A DNA stretch of 64,000 bases from an uncultured Faecalicatena sp. (GCA_902489075.1 CABTYO010000012.1:1-64000), one strand, 5' to 3'. Positions 14,750-23,960 are shown, numbered from the stretch's first letter. Program-made: numbers and translations. The notes: a model not told the origin generated them from the letters alone.

Positions 14750-15054
14750 AAGATCCTCCTTTCCAGCCTGAGCATATTTGAAAGTTCATTCCTGCAGTCC
14801 AGCAGGTATTTGTACAGTGTAAAAGTTCTAAACGTTTATCCCTTCTGCTATGTATAACAATTGAACCGTACAAAAAGATAGTCTCACCTGTACATTTTTT
14901 ATATTTTATCATCTTTTCTGCCCTGGCGTTTTCTATATCTGTAAGCCATCTTACATCTATAAACCAAAAAGCTCCCAGAGGATTGACTCCCCCGGGAGTG
15001 TATTCTGCTTCTTACTGACAGCACACAGTTTAGGCACTATTTTCCTAAACAATC
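14750..15054. other. Intergenic region between sigma operon and LytTR gene
   Basis: No gene seen. At about 14970-14999 CTCCC ... GGGAG forms a hairpin followed on the minus strand by CTTTTTGG, a likely terminator of the response-regulator gene. The remainder should carry the sigma operon promoter; TGTAC-containing short repeats occur near 14811, 14868 and 14891, but I cannot assign a promoter. Confidence 0.5.
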
Positions 15055-15795
15055 CTATTGACCAATTTTCTCCAGCAGATGAGATTTCATTCTCCTTGAA
15101 ATTGCACAAATGCTTCCGCCGACCTTAACTTCATTATGTTTCAGGTCAATGGATTCGATTTTATCCAGCGCAATCAGATAGGAACGGTGGATTTTCAGGA
15201 AACCTTCCCCGATCTCCTTTTCGATATCCGACAGATTCCCCGAAAACTCGATTCTCTGGTTCCTGCCATGCAGGATCACACAGTGGGAACGTGAGGAGGT
15301 CTCAAAATAGTAGATATCCTCGATCGGAATATGGTACAGCTTCTCCCCGCTTCTGCATGTATAGCAGACAGAAGCCTCCTTTACCTCCTCTTTTAAGCGC
15401 TGGACAATGGACTTTAAACAGCCGCCGATCGAGCTGCTTAACTGTTCAGGAGAATCCTTAACAATATAATCAAACGCTTCTATATGATACTGGAAGGTCT
15501 TATATGCCAGATCCCGAAAGCTTGTCACATAGACAATGGTCCCGTTCGGGTCCAGCCTGCGTATCTCTCTCCCTAAAAGGAAACCGTCATAATCAGAATC
15601 CTTCAGTTCCACATCCAGAAAATAGATATTTTGTCTGCCCTTCCGTCCTGCTAAATCATGCAGCAGATCTTCCGGGCTGGTATAACTGCCTTTGACCTTC
15701 ATATCATATTCGTGTATCAATATCTGTTTTTCAATTTCCGTCCTGATATAATCCAGTATGGACTGTTCGTCATCACATATCAAAATTTCCAGCAT
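15055..15795 (-). CDS. LytTR-family response regulator (AgrA-like)
   Basis: 246 residues: receiver domain with acidic pocket EILICDDE, phospho-acceptor in IYFLDVELKDSDYDG and switch-region VYVTSF; then a LytTR DNA-binding domain (HIPIEDIYYFETSSRSHCVI; FLKIHRSYLIALDKIESIDL). These bind pairs of direct repeats. Six base pairs separate it from the kinase gene upstream, so they form one operon. AgrA-type proteins commonly control bacteriocins, virulence or quorum responses; no peptide pheromone gene was found near. Confidence 0.88.
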   Translation of the reverse strand: MLEILICDDEQSILDYIRTEIEKQILIHEYDMKVKGSYTSPEDLLHDLAGRKGRQNIYFLDVELKDSDYDGFLLGREIRRLDPNGTIVYVTSFRDLAYKTFQYHIEAFDYIVKDSPEQLSSSIGGCLKSIVQRLKEEVKEASVCYTCRSGEKLYHIPIEDIYYFETSSRSHCVILHGRNQRIEFSGNLSDIEKEIGEGFLKIHRSYLIALDKIESIDLKHNEVKVGGSICAISRRMKSHLLEKIGQ

Positions 15796-15801
15796 CTATG
15801 T

Positions 15802-17133
15802 TCACTCCTTTAGAATCGCAATCTCCTGGATAAAACGGTGATCCTTAATCTGCACTGCATTGGTCACATTCGGGTATTTCTCAATGATCTTCCCAAGAGA
15901 AAAGAGCCCCATTCCGCGCTGACCGCCTTTTGTGGAGCAGCCTTCCTTAAAAATATCCGTCATATTCACTTCGTGATATAACTGATTATCCACGATAATA
16001 TGCAGCCCCTCTTCCTGGCCTGACAGGACGACATTGATATCCCCCTGCCGGTCCTTTACTTCCTCGATCGCATTATCCAGAAGAATTCCCAGAACCCTGC
16101 ACAGGTCCATAATATTCATTTTCACATCACAGACAGGATACAGCACCTCCAGATGCAGCGTGATATGAAGCTGATTCATTATTGTGATTTTCTGGTAGAT
16201 AAGGCTTTTCACCTCATTCATCTGGATATTGGCTAACTGATTCGTCAGGTTCATCTTTTTGCCGATTTCCTCATCAAAATCATCGATCATCCGGGAAATC
16301 GTTTTTTCTATCTCTTCGGTATTCCCTTCCCTGCTCTGCAGGTAAATGCTTGACATCATATTTTTATAATCGTGCTTGAATACGCGCATATTCTGCTGGA
16401 TTTTTTCCAGATCCTGAATATAAAGCTCCTGCTGCCTAAGCATCATGTCGCTGTACTTTTTCTTATCCTTTAAGGAAACAATATTCAAGAGATATACCAT
16501 GGACAGCGTAAAAATAATGATGATAAACAGACAGGGCAGCATCTGCGTCCATATTGATCTGGAGGCGGCCGTCATAAGGTAAGAGAGCATATCATATCCA
16601 AGCAGGATGAACAGCGTAATTCCCAGTGTCACAGGAAATGAAGTATTCCGGTACTCAAATTCCCGGAACAGTCTTGCCAGATTCAGCTTTTCCACAATCA
16701 GATAAACCGCCGCAAGCAGCAGCGCTGTCATCGGAAAATTCAGGAAATAATACAGCTGCCTGTCCCCATCTGCCACAAGCGTGACCACCCCGTTAAGGGC
16801 TAGAAAAATCGTCTGAACACCTGTGCAGACAGCCGCCGTCAGGAACATAGAACGTTTGATATTCCTGTCAAATAGAAGGAGGGTAATGATCCAGCATACG
16901 ACAAAGATCTCCATGCCCAGAAACAGCATTAGATGGATCCCGGTGACCTGTGATAAGTATAGCACGAGTTTATCTACATGTATTAATTTTTCAATCAGCA
17001 GTGTCAGAAAATAAAGAAGGACTACACCGCCCATCTTCTTTTGACTGACCTTCATGCCTGATATCTTCTGGTAAGCCCAGAAGATCGACAGTACCCATAA
17101 CAGATTTCCAAACACATTGATAATCAGCTTCAA
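15802..17133 (-). CDS. GHKL sensor histidine kinase (AgrC-like)
   Basis: I favour TTG at 17133 after GGGGGGATAA; the upstream frame has no ribosome site. The 443 residues give six to seven membrane helices (to about residue 230), a coiled segment with the phospho-acceptor region MRVFKHDYKNMMSSIYLQSR, and an ATPase domain with the N-box GILLDNAIEEV and GMGLFSLGKI. This is the HPK10/AgrC-type layout. It pairs with the LytTR regulator 6 bp downstream. Confidence 0.85.
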   Translation of the reverse strand: MKLIINVFGNLLWVLSIFWAYQKISGMKVSQKKMGGVVLLYFLTLLIEKLIHVDKLVLYLSQVTGIHLMLFLGMEIFVVCWIITLLLFDRNIKRSMFLTAAVCTGVQTIFLALNGVVTLVADGDRQLYYFLNFPMTALLLAAVYLIVEKLNLARLFREFEYRNTSFPVTLGITLFILLGYDMLSYLMTAASRSIWTQMLPCLFIIIIFTLSMVYLLNIVSLKDKKKYSDMMLRQQELYIQDLEKIQQNMRVFKHDYKNMMSSIYLQSREGNTEEIEKTISRMIDDFDEEIGKKMNLTNQLANIQMNEVKSLIYQKITIMNQLHITLHLEVLYPVCDVKMNIMDLCRVLGILLDNAIEEVKDRQGDINVVLSGQEEGLHIIVDNQLYHEVNMTDIFKEGCSTKGGQRGMGLFSLGKIIEKYPNVTNAVQIKDHRFIQEIAILKE

Positions 17134-17261
17134 ATTATCCCCCCGGTTCCTGATATAGCAGAAGGCCGCCTGCTTGACCAATCTCATTCTCAACTTCAAA
17201 AGACAGCCTTCTGATATTCGTGTAAAATATGTTTATAGCATAACAAACCGGAGCATGAACG

Positions 17262-18086
17262 TCAATGTAACAAACCCGTATTCTGTTGCAAATCCGTATT
17301 TCGCGAATCTGTATTTGGCGGATCTGTATTCTTCCCAGGCAGCTTTAAAATCAGGACAGACAAGGCACCGCACAGGAGTAAAATTCCCATGCTCCCCCAG
17401 ATCCCGACTGCCGATTCTTTATAATACCCTGAAAAGTTAAATACCACATTAATCGGATAAAAATATTTCAGGGTACTTGTCATGCTCACAAACAGCCCCG
17501 CAATGGAATAGATTTCTGCCAGCACCAGTGCGAGCCAGTACTTTTTCATGCGTGAAGCCAAAGCGATGACCGGTGATACTGCAAAAAAGATGCCGATGCC
17601 TTCCAGCACATATTCTTTCAAAGTGACCAGCACCAGTTCCACTGATAAATCCGAAAAATGCAACACCGCCTCGGTCAAAAATGTAATCATGAAAAGCAGC
17701 AGATAGAGCATCACGCTGAGTTCAAACGTGACGATCATCTTTGCGACCGTCAGCTTTACCTCGTTGATGGGAATCAGGCGCAGCGATTTGATCGTGTCCT
17801 CATCCTCCTCGCGGCAGATCATATAACTGCCAAAAAGGGCCGTCACGGCTGGAAACACAAACACGACGGACCACGGCTGGACTTCATCCATGTACCAGCC
17901 CGCATTATCAATATAGCGCAAATTGTCCCTCACATATTTAAGCCCATCCCCGACGACTGGTCCATGATACACATCCAGTCCCCCGGCAAAAATCATGACT
18001 GCCAGCAGGACCACTGCAAACACAGTGATCCAGACGATCTTCGAACGGCGGATCTTCTGGTGCTCCGCCCAAAGTAATTTCTGCAT
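17262..18086 (-). CDS. ABC-2 permease, lantibiotic-immunity type (second subunit)
   Basis: 274 residues with six membrane helices; opening MQKLLWAEHQKIRRSKIVWI is typical of BcrB/MutE/MutG-like permeases. The C-terminus ends in a repeat of NTD-x-x units (KNTDPPNTDSRNTDLQQNTG), encoded by imperfect 15-bp repeats at about 17275-17335. This looks like repeat slippage added beyond the normal end at about residue 250. It follows the other permease by 10 bp in the same operon. Confidence 0.8.
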   Translation of the reverse strand: MQKLLWAEHQKIRRSKIVWITVFAVVLLAVMIFAGGLDVYHGPVVGDGLKYVRDNLRYIDNAGWYMDEVQPWSVVFVFPAVTALFGSYMICREEDEDTIKSLRLIPINEVKLTVAKMIVTFELSVMLYLLLFMITFLTEAVLHFSDLSVELVLVTLKEYVLEGIGIFFAVSPVIALASRMKKYWLALVLAEIYSIAGLFVSMTSTLKYFYPINVVFNFSGYYKESAVGIWGSMGILLLCGALSVLILKLPGKNTDPPNTDSRNTDLQQNTGLLH

Positions 18087-18096
18087 CCTCTAATCC

Positions 18097-18834
18097 TCAC
18101 TTTCTTCTGCTCAATACAACGTTGACAAATACAACTGCTGCCAGATCCCAGACACAAAAACAGAGAACTGCCGGCAGAATCCTGAAATCCTGTGTGAGGG
18201 TAAGCCCCTGCATCTTTTTATTGCGCAAAAGAATCGGCAGCATACTGGATAATGGGTGCAGATACATATTTACTGGAGTTAATATAAAACCAGCAAAAGC
18301 GTACACGATTGTAAGGCAGGCCGGAAGGATATATCCCTTCGTACAGGCGGCCACCGCCAGGATCGGCAGCATTGCAAATGAAATGATCGCTCCAAGCTCC
18401 ATGCATCTTTCCAGCAGAAACAGGATACTGCTCCATTTAAATCCAATAATCCCAGTAGGCACTCCGCATAACACAGTGGCTGCCGCAGTGATCAGCATGA
18501 AGGTGACTGCGTAAATCAGAACCACAAAAAACTTGCTGAAAAAATATCCCATCTGGCTGACAGGCACGATCCAGAGCTGTTTGGCCGTATCATAACGGTT
18601 TTCCTCGTACATCAGCATGGTGCACAGGATTCCCAGAACAACAGGCAGGATAATAAAAACTGTAAAGCCAAACGCTGCCCATCGGTAAAACTCCATCGGG
18701 TCCACATCTGTTTTTCCTAAATATTTGAAATATAGAAGCGCTAAAAACGGCATCATCAGGGCCGCCAGCAGCATGATCCAAATCAGCTTCCTGCGGCGCA
18801 GTTTCAAAAATTCAGTCTGGATCAGTCTAAGCAA
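18097..18834 (-). CDS. ABC-2 permease, bacitracin/lantibiotic-immunity type
   Basis: I take TTG at 18834, eight bases after GGAGG, giving (M)LRLIQTEFLKLRRRKLIWI, the typical family start and an 8-bp overlap with the ATPase; the longer frame starts 48 bp into that gene. 245 residues, six membrane helices, as in BcrB or LanE. With the second permease and ATPase it forms a two-permease, one-ATPase exporter (LanFEG layout) expected to expel peptide antibiotics such as bacitracin or lantibiotics. Confidence 0.82.
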   Translation of the reverse strand: MLRLIQTEFLKLRRRKLIWIMLLAALMMPFLALLYFKYLGKTDVDPMEFYRWAAFGFTVFIILPVVLGILCTMLMYEENRYDTAKQLWIVPVSQMGYFFSKFFVVLIYAVTFMLITAAATVLCGVPTGIIGFKWSSILFLLERCMELGAIISFAMLPILAVAACTKGYILPACLTIVYAFAGFILTPVNMYLHPLSSMLPILLRNKKMQGLTLTQDFRILPAVLCFCVWDLAAVVFVNVVLSRRK

Positions 18835-19750
18835 TGCCCTCACCTCCCGTAATTTTTTTGAAATAGTCCTCCAGCGTGTCATTACACAGCTGGGAGCTGA
18901 TGACTGCCACGTCCTCCAGCATTAAGGCCTTATTGACTGCCGCCATATTCAGGGAGGTATCATAGATTCGAAGGGTATGGTCGTCCGAAACCGAATAATC
19001 CTGGGTATGGAACTGGCGTTCTAGAATGAGAGACGCCTTCGGTATATCTGAAACCTGAAGAAGGATATATCTGCTGTTTTTCTTTTCCAGTTCGCGCATA
19101 CTGCTCTCCTCCAGAAGAACACCATGGTCGATGATGCCGATATCATCCGCCAGCAGTGCGATTTCTGAAAGGATATGGCTGGAGATCAGGATCGTCTTGC
19201 CCTCCTGCTTACTTAAGTCCAGAATAAAATTACGGACCTCGGCAATACCGATGGGATCAAGGCCATTGGTCGGCTCGTCGAGGATCAGCAGCTCCGGATC
19301 GTGAAGGATGGCATTTGCAATTCCAAGGCGCTGCTTCATGCCCATGGAATATTTCCCGAACAGCTTTTTATCTTTATAGGGCAGACCAACGACATCCATT
19401 GCCCGCTTTACGGCATTTGGAGCCGCCGTGCCCCGCAGCTTTGCAAAAATCTCAAGGTTCTCCGATCCGGTCAGATTCGGATAGAATCCCGGAGTTTCAA
19501 TGATGGCTCCGATCCGCGGATAGACCTTCTTCTCCCGTCCCTTGATGTTACGGCCGAATACCTTCACCTCCCCTGAGGTAATCGGAGTCAGTCCCAGGAT
19601 CATTTTCATAATCGTGGTCTTTCCTGCTCCATTGCGGCCGAGCAGTCCATAGATCCGTCCCTTTTTCACATGAAGATTCACAGAATCTACCACGGTCTGG
19701 TCTCCATATTTCTTAGTTAGTTGTCTGGTTTCAATCAGAAAATCACTCAT
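18827..19750 (-). CDS. ABC ATP-binding protein, BcrA/LanF type
   Basis: ATG at 19750 (MSDFLIETRQLTKKYGDQTV) follows GTGAGGAAAAAT; 307 residues. Walker A GRNGAGKTTIMKM, signature YSMGMKQRLGIA, Walker B LLILDEPTNGLDPIG and H-loop SSHIL match BcrA-like ATPases, in which the signature is S-M-G-M/L. The C-terminal about 90 residues are the usual extension. It is the first gene of the exporter operon, driven from the CAAGGTT-repeat promoter just upstream. Confidence 0.88.
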   Translation of the reverse strand: MSDFLIETRQLTKKYGDQTVVDSVNLHVKKGRIYGLLGRNGAGKTTIMKMILGLTPITSGEVKVFGRNIKGREKKVYPRIGAIIETPGFYPNLTGSENLEIFAKLRGTAAPNAVKRAMDVVGLPYKDKKLFGKYSMGMKQRLGIANAILHDPELLILDEPTNGLDPIGIAEVRNFILDLSKQEGKTILISSHILSEIALLADDIGIIDHGVLLEESSMRELEKKNSRYILLQVSDIPKASLILERQFHTQDYSVSDDHTLRIYDTSLNMAAVNKALMLEDVAVISSQLCNDTLEDYFKKITGGEGIA

Positions 19751-19803
19751 ATTTTTCCTCACTTTCTCGATCATCTGTATGATTCTTTTTCTTTCATGTT
19801 CCC

Positions 19804-19856
19804 ATTATAAGAGGCGAACCTTGCCAGAACCTTGCTGAAATCTTGTTTTTATCTTG
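19804..19856 (-). promoter_or_regulatory. Exporter promoter with four CAAG(G/A)T direct repeats
   Basis: Minus strand: TATAAT (19809-19804) is preceded by CAAGGTT at 19823-19817 and 19834-19828, CAAGATT at 19845-19839 and CAAGATA at 19856-19850. All four are exactly 11 bp apart, one helical turn. They overlap the end of the kinase gene. This is a typical array for an OmpR-type response regulator, presumably the one at 20786-21487. Confidence 0.75.
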
Positions 19857-19859
19857 CTT

Positions 19860-20783
19860 TTACAGGACTTTTGGAAGCAGAATGGTAAACGTAGTTCCTG
19901 CACCAGGGGTGCTGGACGCCGTAATTGTTCCTCCATGGGCATTGACAAGTTCCTTTGCAATCGACAGGCCGAGGCCGTTGCCCTGCATGGAACGTGAATG
20001 GTCACACTGGTAAAGACGATCAAAAATATGCGCAAGATCCTCCTTTGAAATCCCTTTCCCATTATCCGTTACCGTAATCCCGGTCTGCTGTTCCTCTCCG
20101 GCAATGCGCAGTGTTACGTGATCTGCCTCGCTATGGACCAGTATATTCTGAAACAGGTTATTCAGGATACGGGTATATGCATTTGGGTCAACCCGGACCG
20201 TATCCTCAGTCTCGGGTATGTCAATTTCATAATCCAGACCGGCATTTTCTAATACTGGTATCCACTCAGCCATAATATTACGGGATAATTCATTCAGATC
20301 ATAGACCTCAAAGTGGTACACCTGCTCTCCCGCATCCAGCTTTACCCACTCGAATAAAGAGGTCACAAATTCCTTTAAGCGATGAGCCTTTTCTGATGCC
20401 ACATGGATGTATTCCTCCGCTTCCTCCCCTGTGACCAGTTTTCCCTCTACTGCCTCCAGATAGCCGACCAGTGAGGCCAGCGGTGTCTTCACATCGTGGG
20501 ATAAACTTGTCATTAATCTCTTGTATGCCTGCTCGGACTGTCTCTGTTGGATCAAAAGTGATTGGCTGTCGACCGCGATTTCATTGATGCCATAACAGAT
20601 CTGTTTTGTCATATCACTTTCCCTGGTCAGTACACGGCGGTTCAGGTTTCCTGCCTTGATATCTTCCAGCGCTTCCCGGATCAGAGATAATTGTTCCCGG
20701 ACACGGCACAGCTTGATAATAAGATACAGAATCACAAGGAAAAGGAAAATGCATCCAAACATCAGGTATCCGTTGATATCCAT
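19860..20783 (-). CDS. Sensor histidine kinase of peptide-antibiotic exporter
   Basis: 307 residues. One N-terminal membrane helix (YLMFGCIFLFLVILYLIIKL) and little outside the membrane, then a HAMP-like linker, H-box MTSLSHDVKTPLASLVGYLE, N-box LNNLFQNILVHSEAD, DNGKGISKEDLAHIFDR and GNGLGLSIAKELV. The minimal sensing region is like intramembrane-sensing kinases working with ABC transporters. It is two bases after the regulator gene. Confidence 0.88.
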   Translation of the reverse strand: MDINGYLMFGCIFLFLVILYLIIKLCRVREQLSLIREALEDIKAGNLNRRVLTRESDMTKQICYGINEIAVDSQSLLIQQRQSEQAYKRLMTSLSHDVKTPLASLVGYLEAVEGKLVTGEEAEEYIHVASEKAHRLKEFVTSLFEWVKLDAGEQVYHFEVYDLNELSRNIMAEWIPVLENAGLDYEIDIPETEDTVRVDPNAYTRILNNLFQNILVHSEADHVTLRIAGEEQQTGITVTDNGKGISKEDLAHIFDRLYQCDHSRSMQGNGLGLSIAKELVNAHGGTITASSTPGAGTTFTILLPKVL

Positions 20784-20785
20784 TT

Positions 20786-21487
20786 TTATGCCTCCTTATT
20801 AAATCGGTACCCCACGCCCCGTACCGTCAGTATATAGTACGGATGCTCCGGGTCCGGCTCTACCTTCTTCCGCAGTTTACTGATAAAGGACATAATATTA
20901 CTGTCATCAAAAGCATAATCTTCCTCCCAGACCTGGTTATAAATCTGCTTTTTCGTAAATACCCTACCTTTATTAGACGCCAGAAAAGAAAGAAGGTCAA
21001 ATTCCCTGCCTGTGAGTTCCACCGCCTGATCATTCACAGTGACAATGCGGTTTGCCTTATCAATGACCATCCCCTTCAAAATAAGACGCTCCGTATCCGT
21101 TTCCAGAGTCGGGTTCAGGGTGGTATAGCGCCGGATCAGGGAATGGACACGGGCCATCAATTCGTTGATACTGAAAGGCTTGGTCAGATAATCATCTGCT
21201 CCGAGCCGCAGCCCGGAAACCTTATCCTCCTCGTCACTTTTCGCGGTGAGCATCAGCACCGGGACGTTACTCATCTCCCGGACCTTTCTAAGTACCTGGA
21301 ACCCGTCCAGATCCGGCATCATAATATCCAGGATGATCAGGCAGAGAGTGTCCTTATTATCATCAGCCAGCCGAAGCCCCTCTATGCCTCCATGAGCTGT
21401 CAGGGCGGATAAGTTTTCCTGCTCTATACACTTCTTCATCAGGGCGCACAGCTCCCTGTCGTCATCTATAATCAAGACCTTGTCCAT
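20786..21487 (-). CDS. OmpR-family response regulator
   Basis: 233 residues: receiver with VLIIDDDREL, phospho-acceptor LIILDIMMPDLDG, VLMLTAKSD and KPF; winged-helix effector (VELTGREFDLLSFLASNKGR; YILTVRGVGYRF). It leads a regulator-kinase operon. The same CAAGGTT repeat pattern is found before its own promoter and before the exporter operon, so it probably activates both. Confidence 0.9.
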   Translation of the reverse strand: MDKVLIIDDDRELCALMKKCIEQENLSALTAHGGIEGLRLADDNKDTLCLIILDIMMPDLDGFQVLRKVREMSNVPVLMLTAKSDEEDKVSGLRLGADDYLTKPFSINELMARVHSLIRRYTTLNPTLETDTERLILKGMVIDKANRIVTVNDQAVELTGREFDLLSFLASNKGRVFTKKQIYNQVWEEDYAFDDSNIMSFISKLRKKVEPDPEHPYYILTVRGVGYRFNKEA

Positions 21488-21622
21488 AAATTTCGCCTCC
21501 TGTTATATTATCTGCTGCTTTTGTCTGTTTTTTATCGTTTTTAGTATAGCAGACATTTTTTGAAATAGGTATTTCTTTATTATACGGTACTAAGGGGCAA
21601 AATACCTTCTGACCCCAACAAT

Positions 21623-21653
21623 ATTATATAGCATGAACCTTGCCAAAACCTTG
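21623..21653 (-). promoter_or_regulatory. Regulator-operon promoter with two CAAGGTT repeats
   Basis: Minus strand: CAAGGTT at 21653-21647 and 21642-21636, 11 bp apart, then TATAAT at 21628-21623. The spacing from repeat to -10 is nearly that of the exporter promoter. The start would leave a leader of about 130 bases before the regulator gene. Confidence 0.7.
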
Positions 21654-21764
21654 CCTTGTCTTAATTTTTACCATTATAAATAGAGAAAGCCCTGCAGGTT
21701 CACAGGACTTTCGGACGTGTAAGTATTGTATTTGAATGAATAACATCACATTTACCCTCAGGTA

Positions 21765-22370
21765 TCACTTTATCTTATAACGCAGAATGGTTTTCAGTTT
21801 ACTTTTTTCTGTTCGGTTCGCGTTATTTAAATAGATTTCTCTATGATGACTTTCGATTCTCTCTAATTGATGTGCCTTTAAAAATTCATCCATCTTTTCA
21901 AACGAAGCAGGTTCATCATCAAATGCACCAACATGTAATATCTGAACGCTTTTTCCATCATTCATCGTATCAAAGCTGATTTGTGCATATAGTGGATTGG
22001 GCTTTTTTATCTTCACCTTTTCCAATGCATGATCGACCATTTCTTTCGTTATGAAATCCGGCTGACGAATCATGATCGTATATTCTAATTTGTCTTTATC
22101 GAGTTCCAAACCCTCTATCTGCTTCCAGATTCCCTCCAATGGGTAGACCGTAAAGTCAGTGAGCTCATTTGATTTAGACGCTGACTTATACCCCATTTTA
22201 ATTGCATAAGCCAGTGCATATAATGCTCCTACCTTATCCGAAAATTCCGTATCATTTGGATTTCCTTTTCCACTGATCATGATAAATTTCTGTAAAGGAA
22301 CATCGACCATGACAGGCTTTGTTTTTACACCGTATAATTCTTTCTCCAGCTTTCTCCATTCGTGTTTCAT
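21765..22370 (-). CDS. GyrI-like small-molecule-binding protein
   Basis: 201 residues, ATG at 22370 with AGGAGGTG upstream. It has the GyrI-like/SOUL-type double repeat: VPLQKFIMISGKGNPNDTEF near the start, and LYAQISFDTMNDGKSVQILH with GAFDDEPASFEKM near the end. This fold binds hydrophobic cations or drugs; stand-alone members are often paired with YafY/WYL regulators, as here (WYL gene 53 bp upstream). A role in sensing or sequestering a toxic compound is inferred. Confidence 0.82.
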   Translation of the reverse strand: MKHEWRKLEKELYGVKTKPVMVDVPLQKFIMISGKGNPNDTEFSDKVGALYALAYAIKMGYKSASKSNELTDFTVYPLEGIWKQIEGLELDKDKLEYTIMIRQPDFITKEMVDHALEKVKIKKPNPLYAQISFDTMNDGKSVQILHVGAFDDEPASFEKMDEFLKAHQLERIESHHREIYLNNANRTEKSKLKTILRYKIK

Positions 22371-22423
22371 ATGAACACCTCCTTATGCCTCTCATTATAC
22401 GCTGTATAACCTGCCATCCTAAG

Positions 22424-23332
22424 TCAGGTTCTATATTTTTTCTGCATTTCTTCTATTTTTGCATTTATTCGTTCTCTTAAACTCTGTGGTTCTAATATTT
22501 CTACATGCTCGGCAAAGGAGAAAATATAACTATAAAGAATGTCATTATCCGGCAAATCAACTTGTACATATAGATTACCCTGCTCATCCTCTGTTACCTG
22601 ATCTGTAAATTCATCATATACCCGAAAAGCTGCATGTTTATCGAATTTCAATTTTGTATTGATCGTCTTTTCAATTTTTATCTGGCTTTCTATATTGGAA
22701 GGTATCGGGATCGGGGGAAAAGTTTCCGTTAATATTTCTAGTGTTTTAATTCTGGTCAGCTTAAAAAAGCGATAATCATTTCTCATCAGACAAAAACCAT
22801 ACAAATACCAGCTTTTGCTTTTAAATATCAATTTTAACGGCTTGACTCTCCGCTCTGTTATTTTGCCATTACCTCCATAATATTTCATCGATATGACATT
22901 TTTTCCGAAGATAGCATTTTTGATCAAGTTAAATATATCCTGCGTCGGTTTATTTTGAACCCAATCCGAAAAATCAACTTCTATCCAGTTCGTAGACTTC
23001 ATTTGAAACAAGGCACCTAACTTTGTTAATAATTCATCTGCATTCTTACCATCTGTCGCGATAATCCCCTGTAAAGCATTTAGAATATGTTCTCTTTCTT
23101 CTTCTGTAAAAAATGATTTATCCATCGTGAAAGCATCATCAATGAATATCCCGCCATTCTTGCCCTGAGTTGCATAAATAGGGATACCGGCACTACTGAT
23201 TACATCAATATCACGATATATGGTTCTAATAGATACCTCGAATTTTTCAGAAAGCTCTGGTGCTGTAGCTCTTCCCTTTTCTAAAAGATAATAAACCATT
23301 TTAAATAGCCGGCTCTCATTCAACTTCTTCAC
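22424..23332 (-). CDS. WYL-domain transcriptional regulator (YafY-like)
   Basis: 302 residues. N-terminal HTH (ATAPELSEKFEVSIRTIYRD), WYL domain (FKSKSWYLYGFCLMRNDYRF) and WCX tail. It is clearly a paralogue of the protein at 4874-5815: the first 60 residues are nearly alike (ESRLFKMVYYLLEKG against DSRLFKIVYYILDKK). It probably controls the downstream GyrI-like gene. It borders the second block of cassette-like genes, whereas its paralogue borders the first. Confidence 0.88.
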   Translation of the reverse strand: MKKLNESRLFKMVYYLLEKGRATAPELSEKFEVSIRTIYRDIDVISSAGIPIYATQGKNGGIFIDDAFTMDKSFFTEEEREHILNALQGIIATDGKNADELLTKLGALFQMKSTNWIEVDFSDWVQNKPTQDIFNLIKNAIFGKNVISMKYYGGNGKITERRVKPLKLIFKSKSWYLYGFCLMRNDYRFFKLTRIKTLEILTETFPPIPIPSNIESQIKIEKTINTKLKFDKHAAFRVYDEFTDQVTEDEQGNLYVQVDLPDNDILYSYIFSFAEHVEILEPQSLRERINAKIEEMQKKYRT

Positions 23333-23406
23333 CTCTTTATGGTATTATAGCATATTGAACATGACACAGAATGGCAGGTTAAAGGAATCCCCTTTATTTC
23401 TTCTTA

Positions 23407-23919
23407 TCATGCATCTGTTCTCAATCGTGAATACATCTTCATGTCAATAACTTTACTATTTTTTACGGCGTTACTTCGTAAGGTGCCTTCGTATTGAAAA
23501 CCTGCTTTTTCAAGTACCCGACAAGATGCAATATTATACGCAAATGGTTCTGCGTAGATACGAATAATATCACTATTGTCAAATACATAGCTGCAAATTT
23601 GTCTTACAGCTTCCGTCATAATTCCTTTTCCCCAATATTCTTCCCCTATGTAATAACCTAACTCACCAGTTTTACTATGTATGTTTTCTTGACGAAAAAC
23701 TCCAATACTACCTATCACTTTGTTGTCTATTGTTATAGCAAAGGCAAAGGTATTATTTTCATCAGATGAGAGCATAGCCGAAATATAATCTCTTCCATCT
23801 TGCTCCGTATAAGGATATGGTAAACCATCTCTGAGATTATCTTGTATTTTTTTGTTTGATATATTAACTGATAAATCTGCTGCATCTAATAATTCCCATT
23901 TTCTTATTTTACAAATCAT
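23407..23919 (-). CDS. RimJ/RimL-type GNAT acetyltransferase
   Basis: 170 residues from ATG at 23919 (MICKIRKWELLDAADLSVNI), which follows AGGGAGAGAAAAA; the longer frame upstream translates a boundary site. GELGYYIGEEYWGKGIMTEA is the RimJ-like acetyl-CoA motif, and NIASCRVLEKAGFQYEGTLR the family's C-terminal motif. These acetylate N-termini or small amines. Likely a cassette gene. Confidence 0.85.
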   Translation of the reverse strand: MICKIRKWELLDAADLSVNISNKKIQDNLRDGLPYPYTEQDGRDYISAMLSSDENNTFAFAITIDNKVIGSIGVFRQENIHSKTGELGYYIGEEYWGKGIMTEAVRQICSYVFDNSDIIRIYAEPFAYNIASCRVLEKAGFQYEGTLRSNAVKNSKVIDMKMYSRLRTDA

Positions 23920-23924
23920 TTTTT

Positions 23925-23960
23925 CTCTCCCTATAAATTCTAAGTTATCGTTTACAAAGA
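23925..23960 (-). repeat. Cassette-boundary half-site L
   Basis: Minus strand: TAAACGATAACTTAGAATTT then ATAGGGAGAG, equal to the right half (unpaired ATTAG, AATTT arm and Shine-Dalgarno) of sites E and F. The left arm is not clear. Confidence 0.5.
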
